Notes under the pieces: generated by a model
What the model saw: the letters and a program-made list of their open reading frames with translations, nothing else
Database searches by the model: none
Told to the model about the DNA's origin: nothing
Shown: in pieces, positions 23,812 through 36,118 of the stretch
Layout: each line of letters opens with the position of its first letter
Position numbering within the stretch: the first letter of the stretch is position 1
Program-made: the position numbers and the translations under genes
Assembly: GCF_033115175.1 (NCBI RefSeq)
Contig: NC_084835.1
Coordinates: 59,192,448 to 59,256,447, forward strand
Reading direction: 5' to 3'
Source of the DNA: Lepus europaeus
Taxonomy: Eukaryota; Chordata; Mammalia; Lagomorpha; Leporidae
DNA length: 64,000 nucleotides

Positions 23812-24157
23812 TTTTAAAAATTTTATTTATTTTTTTGACAGGCAGAGTGGACAGTGAAAGAGACAGAAAGGTCTTCCTTTGCCGTTGGTTCACCCTCCAA
23901 TGGCCGCCGCAGCTGGCACGCTGCGGCTGGCGCACTGCACTGATCCCAAGGCAGGAGCCAGGTGCTTCTCCTGGTCTCCTATGGGGTGCAGGGCCCAAGC
24001 ACTTGGGCCATCCTCCACTGCACTCCCGGGCCATAGCAGAGAGCTGGCCTGGAAGAGGGGCAACCAGGATAGAATCTGGCACCCCGACCGGGACTAGAAC
24101 CCGGTGTTCCGGCGCCGCAAGGCGGAGGATTAGCCTGTTGAGCCACGGCGCCAGCCG
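23812..24157 (-). repeat. Young C-SINE near the penultimate exon
   Basis: tttttttgacaggcagagtg start and ccacggcgccagcc end; flanked by gtagatctaattt/gcagatttaattt. Confidence 0.95.
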
Positions 24158-24378
24158 CAGATTTAATTTTAATGTTTGCACGTTGGAGGGAGGTTATGGG
24201 GGGAAAAGCCACTATAATCCAAAAGTTGTACTTTGGAAATTTATATTTTTTAAATAAAAGTTGAAAAAATTAACTTTAATGTTAAGGTTTATCAGATGCA
24301 GGGGACATTTTTTCATGACTAATCCTTTGGTGTGCACACAAAGAAACTTTATAGCAACTCTTAAGAATAGTAATTTTG

Positions 24379-24767
24379 GGGGGCCGGTGCCCTGGTACTT
24401 ATGGTTAATCCTCTGCCTGCGGCACTGGCATCCCATATGGGCACCGGTTCTAGTCCTGGCTGCCCCTCTTCCAACCCAGCTCTCTGCTGTGGCCTGGGAA
24501 AGCAGTAGAAGATGGCCCAAGTGCTTGGGACCTGGCACCCACATGGGAGACCGGGAAGAGGAAAGTGGTGGAGGACGGCCCAAGTGCTTGGGCTCCTGCA
24601 CCTGCATGGGAGACCAGGAGGAAGCACCTGGCTCCTGGCTTCGGATCGGCACAGCTCCAGCCATTGCAGTCATCTGGGGAGTGAACAAACAGAAGGAAGA
24701 CCTTTCTCTCTGTCTCTCCCTCTTACTGTCTGTAACTCTGCCTCTCAAATAAAATCTTTAAGAAAAA
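24379..24767 (+). repeat. C-SINE with internal duplication
   Basis: ggggccggtgccctggtact head; the ggcccaagtgcttggg...gggagacc part occurs twice (about 24515-24553 and 24577-24617), making it ~60 bp longer than its relatives. Confidence 0.9.
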
Positions 24768-24879
24768 AAATTAACTTTGGAATTAAGATAGATTATATTC
24801 AAATTTGAACTCTGTACCTTACTGTATAATCTTGAACTATATACTCTTTAATATTCTCTTCTGTAATATGAGTGCCTTT

Positions 24880-24930
24880 TTAAAAAAGATTTACTTATTT
24901 ATTTATTTGAAAAGTACAAAGCATCTCTTT
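24880..24930 (-). repeat. C-SINE tail fragment
   Basis: aaaagatttacttatttatt only; directly followed by a fuller copy. Confidence 0.6.
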
Positions 24931-25272
24931 TTAAAGATTTACTTATTCATTTATTTGAAAGGCACAGTGCCAGGGAGAGAGAGAATGTGAGAAAGAGAAA
25001 AAGAGAAAGAGAGAGAGAGAGAGAGAGAGACAGAAAGAGAAAATCATTCATCTGCTGGTTCCCTTTCTAAACAGCTGCAACAGCTGGGGCTGGAAAAGCT
25101 GAATTCCAGGAACCAGGAACTCCATCTGGGTCTCCCTCATAGGTGGCAGGGTCCAAGTATCTGGACCTTCTTCCACTGCCTTCTCAGGAGCATTAGTAGG
25201 GAGCTGGATCTGGCACTACAACATGGAATGCTGGTATCATAAGCAGTGGCTTACTCTGCTGTGTCAAAACTC
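24931..25272 (-). repeat. C-SINE
   Basis: agatttacttattcatttat, extended GA run, then the degenerate head up to about 25272. Confidence 0.82.
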
Positions 25273-25428
25273 CAAGAATATCTATCTTAAGCTTGTTTGA
25301 GAATTTAGAGTGCTTCTAAAGCCCTCATTGCAATGCTTGGGCACACTGGCAGGATTCACTCCAATACTATCTCTCACCACTGCCATGGTGATTACTACCG
25401 GTGCTGTCACAGTGACATGCAGCCTAAC

Positions 25429-25430
<2 letters not shown>

Positions 25431-25478
<48 letters not shown>

Positions 25479-26102
25479 GGGAGGGGGGGGGAGAGGGGGA
25501 GAGAGGGGGAGAGAGAGGGAGGGGGGGGGAGGGGGAGGGGGAGAGGGGGAGAGGGGGAGAGGGAGAGAGGGGTAGGAGGGGGGAAGGGGAGGAGGGGGGA
25601 GGGGGAGAGGGGGAGAGGGAGAGGGAGGGAGAGAGGGAGAGGGGGAGGGAGAGGGGGAGAGGGGGAGGGAGGGAGAGAGGGAGAGGGGGAGGGAGAGAGG
25701 GAGAGGGGGAGGGAGAGAGGGAGAGGGGGAGGGAGGGAGAGGGGGAGGGAGAGGGGGAGGGAGAGAGGGGGAGGGAGAGAGGGAGAGGGAGAGGGAGAGG
25801 GAGAGGGAGGGAGAGAGGGAGAGGGGGAGGGAGAGGGGGAGAGGGGGAGGGAGAGGGGGAGGGAGAGAGGGAGAGGGGGAGGGAGGGAGAGGGGGAGGGA
25901 GAGGGGGAGGGAGAGGGGGAGGGAGAGAGGGAGAGGGGGAGGGAGAGAGGGAGAGGGGGAGGGAGAGAGGGAGAGAGGGAGAGGGGGAGGGAGGGGGAGG
26001 GGGAGGGAGAGGGAGGGAGAGAGGGAGAGGGAGAGGGAGAGGGAGAGGGAGAGGGAAGGAGAGAGGGAGAGGGGGAGGGAGAGGGGGAGGGAGAGAGAGA
26101 GA
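25431..26102 (+). repeat. 672-nt purine-only (GA/GGGGA) tract
   Basis: Starting at gagagaga, only A and G occur on the plus strand except a single T at about 25573. Units such as gaggg, gagaggggga and gagggagagaggga recur. It continues directly into a minus-strand SINE at 26103, so it is an expansion of that SINE's internal GA stretch. The ANKRD12 transcript would carry the complementary C/U tract. Confidence 0.95.
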
Positions 26103-26345
26103 TCTTCTATCTGCTGATTTACTCTCCAAATGTCCAAAACAACCAGGGGCTAGAAACACAATCCAAGTTCCCATGTGGGTGGCAGGGACTAAAGTACTTC
26201 CGCCATCACCTGCTGCCTTCCAGGGTGCCATTAGCAAGAAGGTGGACTCAGAAGCAGTTCTGGTACTGGGACTTGAATCCAAATACTCCCATAACAGATG
26301 TGGGCATCCCAAGTGACGTCTTAGCTGCTGTTCCAAATCCCCATT
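26103..26345 (-). repeat. C-SINE head half next to the purine tract
   Basis: atcttctatctgctgattta continues a minus-strand SINE whose internal GA part is the 672-nt tract; the A-tail side left of the tract is missing. Confidence 0.8.
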
Positions 26346-26364
26346 TATACTACTCACATTTTCC

Positions 26365-26711
26365 TTTTTTTTTTTTTTTTTTTGACAGGCAGAGTAGATA
26401 GTGAGTGAGTGAGTGAGTGAGAGAGAGAGAGAGAGAGAGAGAAAGGTCTTCCTTTACCGTTGGTTCACCCTCCAATGGCTGCTATGGCTGGCGCACCACG
26501 CTGATCTGAAGCCAGGAGCCAGGTGCTTCTCCTGGTCTCCCATGTGGGTGCAGGGCCCAAGGACTTGGGCCATCCTCCACTGCCTTCCCGGGCCATAGCA
26601 GAGAGCAGAGAGGGGCAACCGGGATAGAATATGGCGCCCCGACTGGGACTAGAACCCGGTGTGCCGGCACTGCAGGCGCAGGATTAGCCTATTGAGCCAC
26701 AGCGCCGGCCT
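26365..26711 (-). repeat. Young C-SINE
   Basis: T run, gacaggcagagtagatag, (gtga)n, and ccacagcgccggcc; placed immediately beside the next SINE, inside its target duplication area. Confidence 0.93.
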
Positions 26712-26724
26712 CATTTTCCTTTTT

Positions 26725-27038
26725 TTAAAGATCATTTATTTTTATTTATTTGAAAGGCAAAGTTAGGGAGGGAGGGGGAGAGAAACTGATCTTCCATCCA
26801 CTGGTTCATTCCACAAATGGCCATAGCTGTGCCAAGCTGAAGCTAGGAGTCCAGAGCTTTTTCCAGGTCTCCCATATGAGTGCAGGGGCCCAACTATTTG
26901 GGCCATCCTCTGCTGCTTTCCAAGGTGCATTAGCAGGGAGCTGGATTGAAGTGCAGCAGCCAGGATTTGAACAGGTGCCCATACAGGATGCTGGCATTGC
27001 AGGTAGTGGCTTAAATTTGCTATGCCACAACGCCAGCC
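26725..27038 (-). repeat. C-SINE
   Basis: atttatttttatttatttga and caacgccagccc; outer flanks actactcacatttt (26348 and 27041). Confidence 0.9.
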
Positions 27039-27195
27039 CAAACTACTCACATTTTTAGCAGCTATAACTTCCTTCATGGTCCTAAAGTAAGATGATTTGA
27101 CTGTTTAGGATTTTTATCATTGAATCTCTTTTAATACTAAAAGTTTATTTTTAAAAAGGTAGAAACATGATCAGAATTCTAGGATTTGTAGCTTT

Positions 27196-27300
27196 GGCCT
27201 GGATCACCCATCCCTGGCTTTTAAGGGCCTTTAGGGAGTGAACCAACAGATGGGAGATCTCTCTATATGTCTCTCAATAAATAAATGAATGAGTTAAGAT
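27196..27300 (+). repeat. C-SINE 3' fragment
   Basis: ggcctggatcacccatccct to tcaataaataaatgaatgag; part of the left arm of the inverted duplication. Confidence 0.7.
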
Positions 27301-27400
27301 TGAACTAGATGGGCGGATGTCAAACTTTAGGCCACCAACTGTTTTATTTCAAATGGAAATATTTAGAGAAGTCTGAAGAGGCTGTTAAGATGAATAGTTG

Positions 27401-27705
27401 GGGGCTGGCACTGTGGCGTGGCTGGTGGGGCCACCGCCTGCAGTGCTGGCATCCCACATGGGTGCTGGTTTGAGACCTGGCTGATCCACTTCCAATCCAT
27501 CCCTCTGCTATGGCCTGGGAAAGCAGTAGAAGATGGCCCAAATTCTTGGGTCCCTGTACCTATGTGGGAGACCCGGAAGAAGCTCCTGGCTTAGGACTGG
27601 CGCAGCTCTGGCTGCTGTAGCCAACTAGGGAGTGAACCAGTGGAGGCAAGACCTCTCTCTGCCTCTGTTTCTCTGTGACTCTGTGTTTCAAATAAATAAA
27701 TCTTT
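27401..27705 (+). repeat. C-SINE (left of palindrome centre)
   Basis: ggctggcactgtggcgtggc head, tttcaaataaataaatcttt tail. Confidence 0.92.
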
Positions 27706-27960
27706 ATTTTTTTAAAGATTTATTTATTTATTTGAAAATCAGCGTCACACAGAGAGAGTAGAGGCAGAGAAAGAGGTCTTCCATCTGCTGGTTCACTCCC
27801 CAATTGGGCTCAATGGCCGGAGCTGTGCCGATCCGAAGCCAGGAGCTTCTTCTTGGTCTCTCACGTGGGTGCAGGGGCCGAAGCACTTGGGCCATCTTCT
27901 ACTGCTTTCCCAGGCCATAGCAGAGGGCTGGATTGGAAGTGGAGCAGCCAGGTCTCAAAT
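27706..27960 (-). repeat. C-SINE, head missing (right of palindrome centre)
   Basis: tttaaagatttatttattta start; stops at gagcagccaggtctcaa, where a non-SINE sequence takes over. Confidence 0.88.
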
Positions 27961-28141
27961 TGAAATCTTTAAATTTGGAAATTCTACAAAGTCCCTCAAT
28001 GGCCTCTCTGATATCTATTCCTTAGAGTCAAACAGTTCTTTCTTAAGATCCAACTATTCATCTTAACAGCCTCTTCAGATATCTCTATAAACACTTCCTT
28101 TTGAAATAAAGCAGTTGGTGGCCTACACATCTAGTTCAGTC

Positions 28142-28455
28142 TTAATTTATTTATTGAAAGGCAGAGGGAGACAAACATACATACAGAGAGCTCTCCCACC
28201 TGTGGGTTCACTCCCTAAATGCCCGTAATGGCCAGGGATGGGCAGGCCAGGCTACAGCTGGGAGTCCAGAATTCAATCCTTGTCTTTCATGTGGCAGGCA
28301 GGGAACCACATACTTGAGCCATCACCTGTTATCTCCTGGGGTATGCATTAGCCAGAAACTAAAACGGGGAGCAGAGCTGGGACTCAAACCCAGACACTCA
28401 GATATAGAATGTAAATATCCCAAGTGGGGTCTTCATGGCTACATCAAACACCCTA
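28142..28455 (-). repeat. Old C-SINE
   Basis: aatttatttattgaaaggca start; diverged head near catggctacatcaaacacc. Confidence 0.78.
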
Positions 28456-29234
<779 letters not shown>

Positions 29235-29451
29235 CTAGTTGAACAAATAAAAAAAGCCCCAAATTCTTCAACAACCTGTTTATGAAATATAACATGCTAA
29301 AGAACTTAAAACATACTAAAGACCTGAGTCTCAGAATAGATTTTTCTTCACAGTATGGCTTAAGAATCTTTTAGAGTTCTTAGTGTTCTAAAAGTGTAAA
29401 TAAATTTTCTCTCTTCAAAACTGGCATTTTAAAAATTATTTATTAAATTGT

Positions 29452-29896
29452 TTAATGGTGGCTTTTAAAATTTTTATTAAGATAACAGATTCTAAGAAGA
29501 TAACCATACTTGCTGTCCTTCCCCCCTGCCTCAATATATTCACCAAGATGTTCAACCATCACTACCTAATTCCACAACATCTTCATCACACTGAAAAAGA
29601 CTCCACATTCATTTGCAGTCACCCTCCACTACCCCTCCTCCCTCTCTCCTGGCATTCATGAGTCTACCCTTTGTCTCTATGGATTTACCTGTTCTGAACA
29701 TCTAATACAAGTGGAGTCAAACAACATGTGGGCTTTTGTGTTTGGCTTTTTCTACTTAGCGTAATATTTTGAAGGTTCATCCACAATGTAGCATGAATTA
29801 AATGTACTTCATCTCTTTTTATGGCCAAATAATATCCCATTTAATGGATATACATTTTGTTTAACCATTCATCAGTTGAAAGACACGTGGGTTTGA
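29452..29896 (-). mobile_element. Ancient L1 (L1M) 3' fragment, antisense to window
   Basis: Read on the plus strand the blocks tctctatggatttacctgtt, tttttatggccaaataatat and accattcatcagttgaaag are the reverse complement of the typical L1M 3' region. It sits in an ANKRD12 intron about 220 bp from the 144-nt exon's acceptor. Confidence 0.75.
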
Positions 29897-30062
29897 AGGG
29901 TGTCAGAATATGCCACCCCAAAATATACCCCGTTGACATAAGGACTGGTTTGAGGTAGTCACCTAAAAACAGATTAAGAACATTCTGCCCCCTTTTCTTC
30001 CCAAAAGCAGGAGATAAAATTTCCAATGGAAAGATACCCTCCCTACACTAGGAGGAAAGACA

Positions 30063-30442
30063 TTTTTTTTTTTTTTTAAGATTTGTTTATTTGAAAGGCA
30101 GAGTTACAGAGAGGGGAGAGAGGAAGAGGAAGAGGAAGAGGGGGGAGACGGGGAGAGGGAGAGAGTAAGAGAGATAAGAGATCTTCCACCCAGTGGTTCA
30201 ATCCCCAAATGGCCAAAATGGCCAAGGCTGGGTCAGGCTGAAGCCAGGAACCAGGAGCTTCATCTGGTCTCCCATGTGGATGGCAGGGGCCCAAGAACTT
30301 GGGCCATCTTCTGCTGTGTTGCCAGGTGTGCTAATAGGGAGGCTAGACTGGAAGTGGAACAGCTGGGACTCAAAGTGGCTCCTATATGGGGGTGCTGGAG
30401 TCACAGGTGTTGGTTTTACCTGCTATATCACAACACTGGTCC
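30063..30442 (-). repeat. C-SINE
   Basis: T run, tttgtttatttgaaaggcag, extended purine part, end atcacaacactggtcccc. Confidence 0.9.
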
Positions 30443-30764
30443 CCAAAGAAACATTCTTATTACCAGAGATGCAAAGTCAAGGCAAAGAAAAGTGCATACA
30501 AAGAGACCTTATTAAATTAACTATACTTTCCTTTTGTGTTACTTTCCCTTTACTTGTTCAACCTAGCATAAAAGCAGTTAAGCTTTATAAGTTCTATCAC
30601 TTAAAACTTACATGAAATAAATATGTATGCTTTTCTCCTGATAATCTGTCTTATGTAAATTTAATTCTCATGCTCAGGCAAGTCCTCACAGAGCAGAGGT
30701 AATGTTTTACCTCACCTATAGATTTTTTGCTGTGAGTCTATTATTTAAAAATGCTCCTATGTAC

Positions 30765-31566
30765 ACTACACAGGGGTACAAAAATATTGAAATCCCATCA
30801 TTTGCAACAAAATGGATGCAACTGGAAACCATTATACTTAGTGAAATGAGCCAGTCACAAAAAGACAAATACCACATGGTATCTTTGTTCTGTGGTAACT
30901 AATAGAGTACTTAAAATGTAATCTACAGGAGCAGAACTGACACTTTGAGATGGGATGGCTTGAACAGCCCTTGCCTTGACTGTCGGGGAACAATGTTTTT
31001 GTTCTTTTCTTCTTTTTTCCTTCATACTAATCAGTGAATTCAGAGTACAGTTAATCTTATAAAAATTAACTGAAAATTCCGGCGCCGCGGCTCACTAGGC
31101 TAATCCTCTGCCTTGCGGCGTCGGCACACCCGGTTCTAGTCCCGGTCGGGGTACCGATCCTGTCCCGGTTGCCCCTCTTCCAGGCCAGCTCTCTGCTGTG
31201 GTCAGGGAGTGCAGTGGAGGATGGCCCAAGTGCTTGGGCCCTGCACCCGCATGGGAGACCAGGAGAAGCATCTGGCTCCTGCCATCGGATCAGCGCGGTG
31301 TGCCGGCCGCAGCGTGCTACCACGGCGGCCATTGGAGGGTGAACCGACGGCAAGGAAAGACCTTTCTCTCTGTCTCTCACTGTCCACTCTGCCTGTTAAA
31401 AAAAAAAAAATTAACTGAAAATTGATCCCTGTAAAAAATAATAGGAAAGGAAGAGGGAGGAGGAAGAGAGCAGGGACTATGGGTGGGAGGGAGGTGGGGG
31501 GGAAGAATCATCATGTTCCCAAATCTGCATATGTTAAATGCATGAAGTTATATTCTTTAAATTAAA
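30765..31566 (+). mobile_element. Lagomorph L1 3' end with nested SINE
   Basis: Contains aaatcccatcatttgcaac, aaaatggatgcaactgg and gtgaaatgagccagtcac, typical of the lagomorph L1 3' region, then a purine-rich/G-rich stretch and A-rich end (31561-31568). A young SINE (31079-31409) is inserted with a perfect 14-bp duplication attaactgaaaatt. Confidence 0.8.
31079..31409 (+). repeat. Young C-SINE inside L1
   Basis: ccggcgccgcggctcactag head and A tail; perfect 14-bp target duplication. Confidence 0.96.
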
Positions 31567-32349
31567 AAAAGAATTGATAGCAAATGATTCCTTGAGGAAA
31601 AAAAAATGCTATGAAAATTCATATTCAAGTTTTTGTTTGAAAGCATAATTTCATGCTTTTTGCTTATGGTGAATTTCTCTTTTATAATGAATATTTTCAT
31701 ATAAATAAATGTATCATATGCTGATGCCAACTCCTTATAAACCTCTGTCAATCACAGCACCTTCCAATTATATAATATGCAGAGCCACCCATCATAAGCT
31801 TAATGAAATGACCTAAGATTTTCTGCATTTATCAGACTGAATTCTTAGGGTCCAGTTGTAGAACCTAACTCATGTTGATCCTGGCTAGACGCGGATAACC
31901 ATATACTCTCAGCTTCAGCATCAATGGGGATAACCTTGTGAACTGTTGCCAGGTAGAATGTCCAGCAAAGAGGCAGTGATGCCAGGAAGTCCCCAGTAAT
32001 AGGACATTAGGCTTCATTTTATTGGCCTTGTCTGGGAGACTAGACAAGGAGAATAAAAAGGCTCGGTCTTATCTTCTCCTCTCCACCAAGATCCACAGTC
32101 TTTCCCTGACTGACAAGAAGTTTAGTCTTCTCATGTTGGAGAATGCATGCCATATTATATCCAGCTAAATCAAATCAGTGAAAAGATATGGAAACATGAT
32201 ACTAATTAACTTAATTCTTATGTGACAAATGGTACTCAAAAGAGGTAAGTCTAACATTTATGATTTATTAAGTACAAGTTATTTTGAAGTAAGTATCCAA
32301 AAACTTCATCGCTATTAAAAAAAAAAGCGCTGGACATTTCCTCCTTTTT
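31567..32349. other. Intronic sequence, nothing recognised
   Basis: AT-rich with no clear repeat or coding signal. Confidence 0.4.
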
Positions 32350-32433
32350 TTCTCCTGGATTCAGCCTGGTCCATCCCTGACTGTTGTGACCATTTGGGGA
32401 GGGAACCAGTAGATGGCAGATCTCTTTGTCAAG
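32350..32433 (+). repeat. C-SINE 3' fragment
   Basis: ggattcagcctggtccatcc to cagtagatggcagatctc only. Confidence 0.65.
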
Positions 32434-32636
32434 TCTGTGAACTTCAACTGGGAAAAATTTTATTTTCAGTAAACTCCCAATAGCATTTCTTTCAATTATA
32501 AATGCAGTCCACAAACTACAAAGCAGAAATATTTGCGCTTCATTATCCACAGAAATCACAAATACTTTCAATTTACATTTTAATTATTAGATATTCCCTC
32601 AAAAATTTATACTAATTTCTTCTTCAAATTTCCAGT

Positions 32637-33148
32637 AGTTATTATAGTTCCCCCTTATTCGTGACTTTGCTTTCTGTGCCTTCAATTATTAACTGAAAAG
32701 TTTTAAACTAAATGTCATTCTGAGAACTGTGAGGAGATCTTGAGTTATCATACTCTGTCCTGTCTGGATGTCAATCATTCCTCTGCCCAGCATATGCATG
32801 TTGTGTATATTACCTACCCATTAGTCATCTGAACAAATTACCAGATCAACTTGTAGTATCACAGTACTCTGTATTCAAGTAAACTTTATATGACCCCAAA
32901 GCTCAAAAGTAGGAATGCAGAGAATGTGACTACAAGTATTATTAAAATTAAAATTGCTCTATTTTATTACTATTGTGGTCAATCTCTTATTACATCTATA
33001 TTATAAATTAAACTTCATCATAGGTATGTATGTGTAAGTATACACCACATATATATAATGTTGCTACTACCTGTGCTTTCAGGTATCCATGGGGGTCTTG
33101 GAATACATCCCCAATGAATAAGTGGGTGAGGGGACTACTGCACTCATA
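32637..33148 (+). mobile_element. Tigger-like (pogo/Tc1-mariner) transposon, internally deleted
   Basis: The left end tatagttcccccttattcg and the right end ggtcttggaatacatccc... gaggggactactgca are decayed Tigger-type termini, and after the left terminal region a segment gaccccaaagctcaaaag matches the start of the transposase reading frame of that family. About 510 bp remain, so most of the transposase is missing. It lies in an ANKRD12 intron, antisense to the gene. Confidence 0.6.
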
Positions 33149-33978
33149 TTAGATCTGCTACTATAATACACAGGACTGTGGTTCTTCTGTCATTTTGTTA
33201 TTTGTTAAACTTCTGTGTAACATGGACCTGACTTCTTATGCTAACAAACTATTTATTGATGATGGGTCAATAATAATAGTGTTCTAAGTTCTATATCAGT
33301 ACTTGTTTGTATTTGTTGTTTCTTCTTAAAATTTTATGAAGTTTACTTTATTCAAAAACATGATTTGAGAAAGAGGTTCCAAATTTCCCCAACTGTTATA
33401 GGGTTCAACTGTACAAAAAAGATGAAGAACTTCTGCTTTCATGAGTCAATCATTTATGAACCAAATTATATACACGATTTTGTCTGCATATGAGGATGTG
33501 CGTATGTGCATATAAGGAAGGATCATAGCTTACATCACATTTCAGAGATCCCTGACCCTTCCCAAAGATATCACAACGGTGTTAATTTTATAAATCAGAG
33601 TGAGATGATTTTAATTTCTATAAATAACTAGAAAAGCTTTTTTCCCCTGTCCTTTTTTTTTTTTTTTTTTTTTGAGACAGTAGTAAGGAAGTTTATTGTC
33701 AAAAGAAGAGATCTTATCAGAAGACATAACAAATTGATTGTCTTGGTGATTTTAGACCCTAGGACCTCTCCATGGGGAGGTCAGTTCCTTATGTAAACAT
33801 GGTACTTACCCAAAAGAAGAAAACAAAAGGTATTTGAGACAGCATTCAACACAAAGACTGAACTTACACCATGAAAAGTTAAAAGGCAGCTTCTCTATTT
33901 CCTTTCCTCAGTAAGGTATGTGTTACATCCAAGTATGAAGCTCATGTTGGTGAAAAATGTTTTTGTATAGAAAAAATT

Positions 33979-34291
33979 TGGGGGCTGGCACTGTGGCATA
34001 GAAGGTTAAGCTGTCATCTGCTGTGCCAGCATCCTATGTGGGTACTGGTTTGAGTCCAGGCTGCACCATTTCCGACCCAGCTCCCTGCAAATGGCATGGG
34101 AAAGCAGTGGAAGATGGCCCAGATGTTTGGGCCTCTCCATACACATGAGACCCAGATGAAGCTCCTAGCTCCTGGCTTTTCAGCCTGGCCCAGCCCTGGC
34201 TGTTGCGGCCATCTGGGGAGTAAGCCAGAGATGAAAGATCTCTCTCGAATTCTGCCTTCAAATAAATAAATGAGTCTTAAAAAACAAAAAA
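33979..34291 (+). repeat. C-SINE inside the KIAA1191 pseudogene
   Basis: gggggctggcactgtggcat head; flanked by tagaaaaaatttg on both sides. Confidence 0.94.
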
Positions 34292-34514
34292 ATAGAAAAA
34301 ATTTGAATTCTTCAATACCGATTACAAGATTTTGTTTGCACCCCCCAACCTACACTCAAAAGTTTCAGGCCCTGATCAGAATAAGAAAATCAAAATAAGG
34401 CAACACTAGTTTTACATGAACTTCAAGATGATCACCTAACTACTCATCATCTTGACTAAAGCTTAACATCCATCTCTCTGTACAAAATCAGTAGACTGAA
34501 TTTTCTTCCTTAGC

Positions 34515-34857
34515 TTTTTTTTTTTTTTCTTTGACAGGCAGAGTGGACAGTGAGAGAGAGAGACAGAGAGAAAGGTCTTCCTTTGCCGTTGGTTCACCCT
34601 CTAATGGCTGCCGCGGTAGCGCGCTGCGGCCGGCGCACCGCGCTGTTCCGATGGCAGGAGCCAGGTGCTTCTCCTGGTCTCCCATGGGGTGCAGGGCCCA
34701 AGGACTTGGGCCATCCTCCACTGCACTCCCTGGCCACAGCAGAGAGCTGGCCTGGAAGAGGGGCAACCGGGACAGGATCGGTGCCCCGACCGGGACTAGA
34801 ACCCGGTGTGTCGGCGCCGCAAGGCGGAGGATTAGCCTGTTGAGCCACGGCGCCGGC
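34515..34857 (-). repeat. Young C-SINE inside the KIAA1191 pseudogene
   Basis: tttgacaggcagagtggaca and ccacggcgccggc; flanked by tttcttccttagcttt on both sides. Confidence 0.96.
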
Positions 34858-35479
34858 TTTCTTCCTTAGCTTTCAATCAAATTGCAGTTAATCTCGTTTT
34901 ACTGTGCAAGAAAAGATTTACAGGACTAGTGTTTGCTATGTATAAAATAAGTGTGCCTCCAACTGAAAAACAGGCTGTACGGTAGAGGGACACAGCAACT
35001 CTACCAGAAGGCAATGGAGACCCCAATTTCAAAAGCCTCACAAAGAGAGATCTCTGCCAAGACTGGTTTTTAACTCTACTTAGCTCTCAAACATTGCAGA
35101 GGTCCCCTCCTGGCCAGGCTGGAGCACAGCACCAGTAGTCAAGAGGACCAAGTTGTCTAACTCGTCAGTGAACACTGATTTGTCATGATTTGTGAAGGCT
35201 CATGTTGACAGTGGTTAAAGAACCCAGAACCTAAGATCTGGAACAGCATAAACACTATCTATTAAGCAACAACTAAATTCTTGTCTAGGATAAATAGTAC
35301 AAAAACAGGTAATGAGACCTCTTGTTTATCAAAGAGAGAGTCTTAATAAAGCAGTACAAAATAGTCTCTTCCACATGGTAAGAACAGGCTTTGCACTAAT
35401 GCTTCCCCAAAACCAATTATGTCTCCTACCCTATCCTCAACTTTAGGGGGCTTTTATTATTTGTTTATTTTTAAAAAGT

Positions 35480-35787
35480 TTTTTTTTTTTTAAATCTATT
35501 TGAGAGGCAGAGTTGCAAACAGAGAGAGGAAGAGACACAGAGAGAGGTCTTCCATCCACTGATTCACACTCCAAATGGCCACATTGGCAGAGCTGGACCA
35601 ATCAGAAGCTAGGAACCAGGAGCTTCTTCCAGGTCTCCCATATAGGTGTAGGGAACCAAGTATTTGGGCCATCCTCCACTGTCTTCACAGGCCACCAGAA
35701 GGGAGATGAATGGGAAGTGGAGTAGCTAGGACTTGAACTGACGCCTATATGGGATGCTACACCTACTATGCCATATCACTGGCCCCT
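35480..35787 (-). repeat. C-SINE inside the KIAA1191 pseudogene
   Basis: T run, atctatttgagaggcagag, end catatcactggcccc. Confidence 0.9.
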
Positions 35788-35816
35788 AGGAGTTTTTAAA
35801 AATATGCCTTTCCATA

Positions 35817-36118
35817 GGGCCGGCACTGTGGCATAGGTCAAGCTGCCACCTGCAGTGCTGGCATCCCACATGGGTGCCGGTTCGAGTCCTGGCTGCTCTA
35901 TTTCAGAACCAGCTCCCTGCTAATGTGCCTGGGAAAGTTGCAGAAGATGGCCCAAGTCCTTGGGCCCCTGTCACCACATATGTGAAAGACCTGGAAGAAG
36001 CTGTTGGCTCCTGGCTTTGGCTTGGCCCAGCCCCGGTTGTTGCAATCATTTGGGGAGTAAACCAGTGGATAGAAGATCTATTTCTGCCTTTCACATAAAA
36101 AATAAATCCCTTAAAAAG
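35817..36118 (+). repeat. C-SINE inside the KIAA1191 pseudogene
   Basis: agggccggcactgtggcata head; flanked by gcctttcca/gcctttccca. Confidence 0.92.

Larger units (their letters stand above)
27196..28245. repeat. Imperfect inverted duplication around 27706
   Basis: Plus-strand 27285-27395 (with aggccaccaactg and tctgaagaggctgttaagat) reappears reversed and complemented at about 28045-28145. The arms include flanking SINE ends and opposite SINEs meeting near 27706 (27401-27705 plus, 27706-27960 minus). The right arm has about 105 bp of other sequence where the left arm has a SINE head. Confidence 0.8.

Noticed and set aside
23679-24257. 192-codon open frame and many 60-130-codon frames of similar sequence elsewhere
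   Set aside because: They are translations of C-SINE copies (recurring GVPDSVPVAPLPGQLSA and GHSRELAWKRG-like strings), not genes.
25310-26401. Long open frames (363, 316 and 237 codons) in the purine tract
   Set aside because: Low-complexity translations (Arg/Glu/Gly or Ser/Leu/Pro) of a simple repeat.
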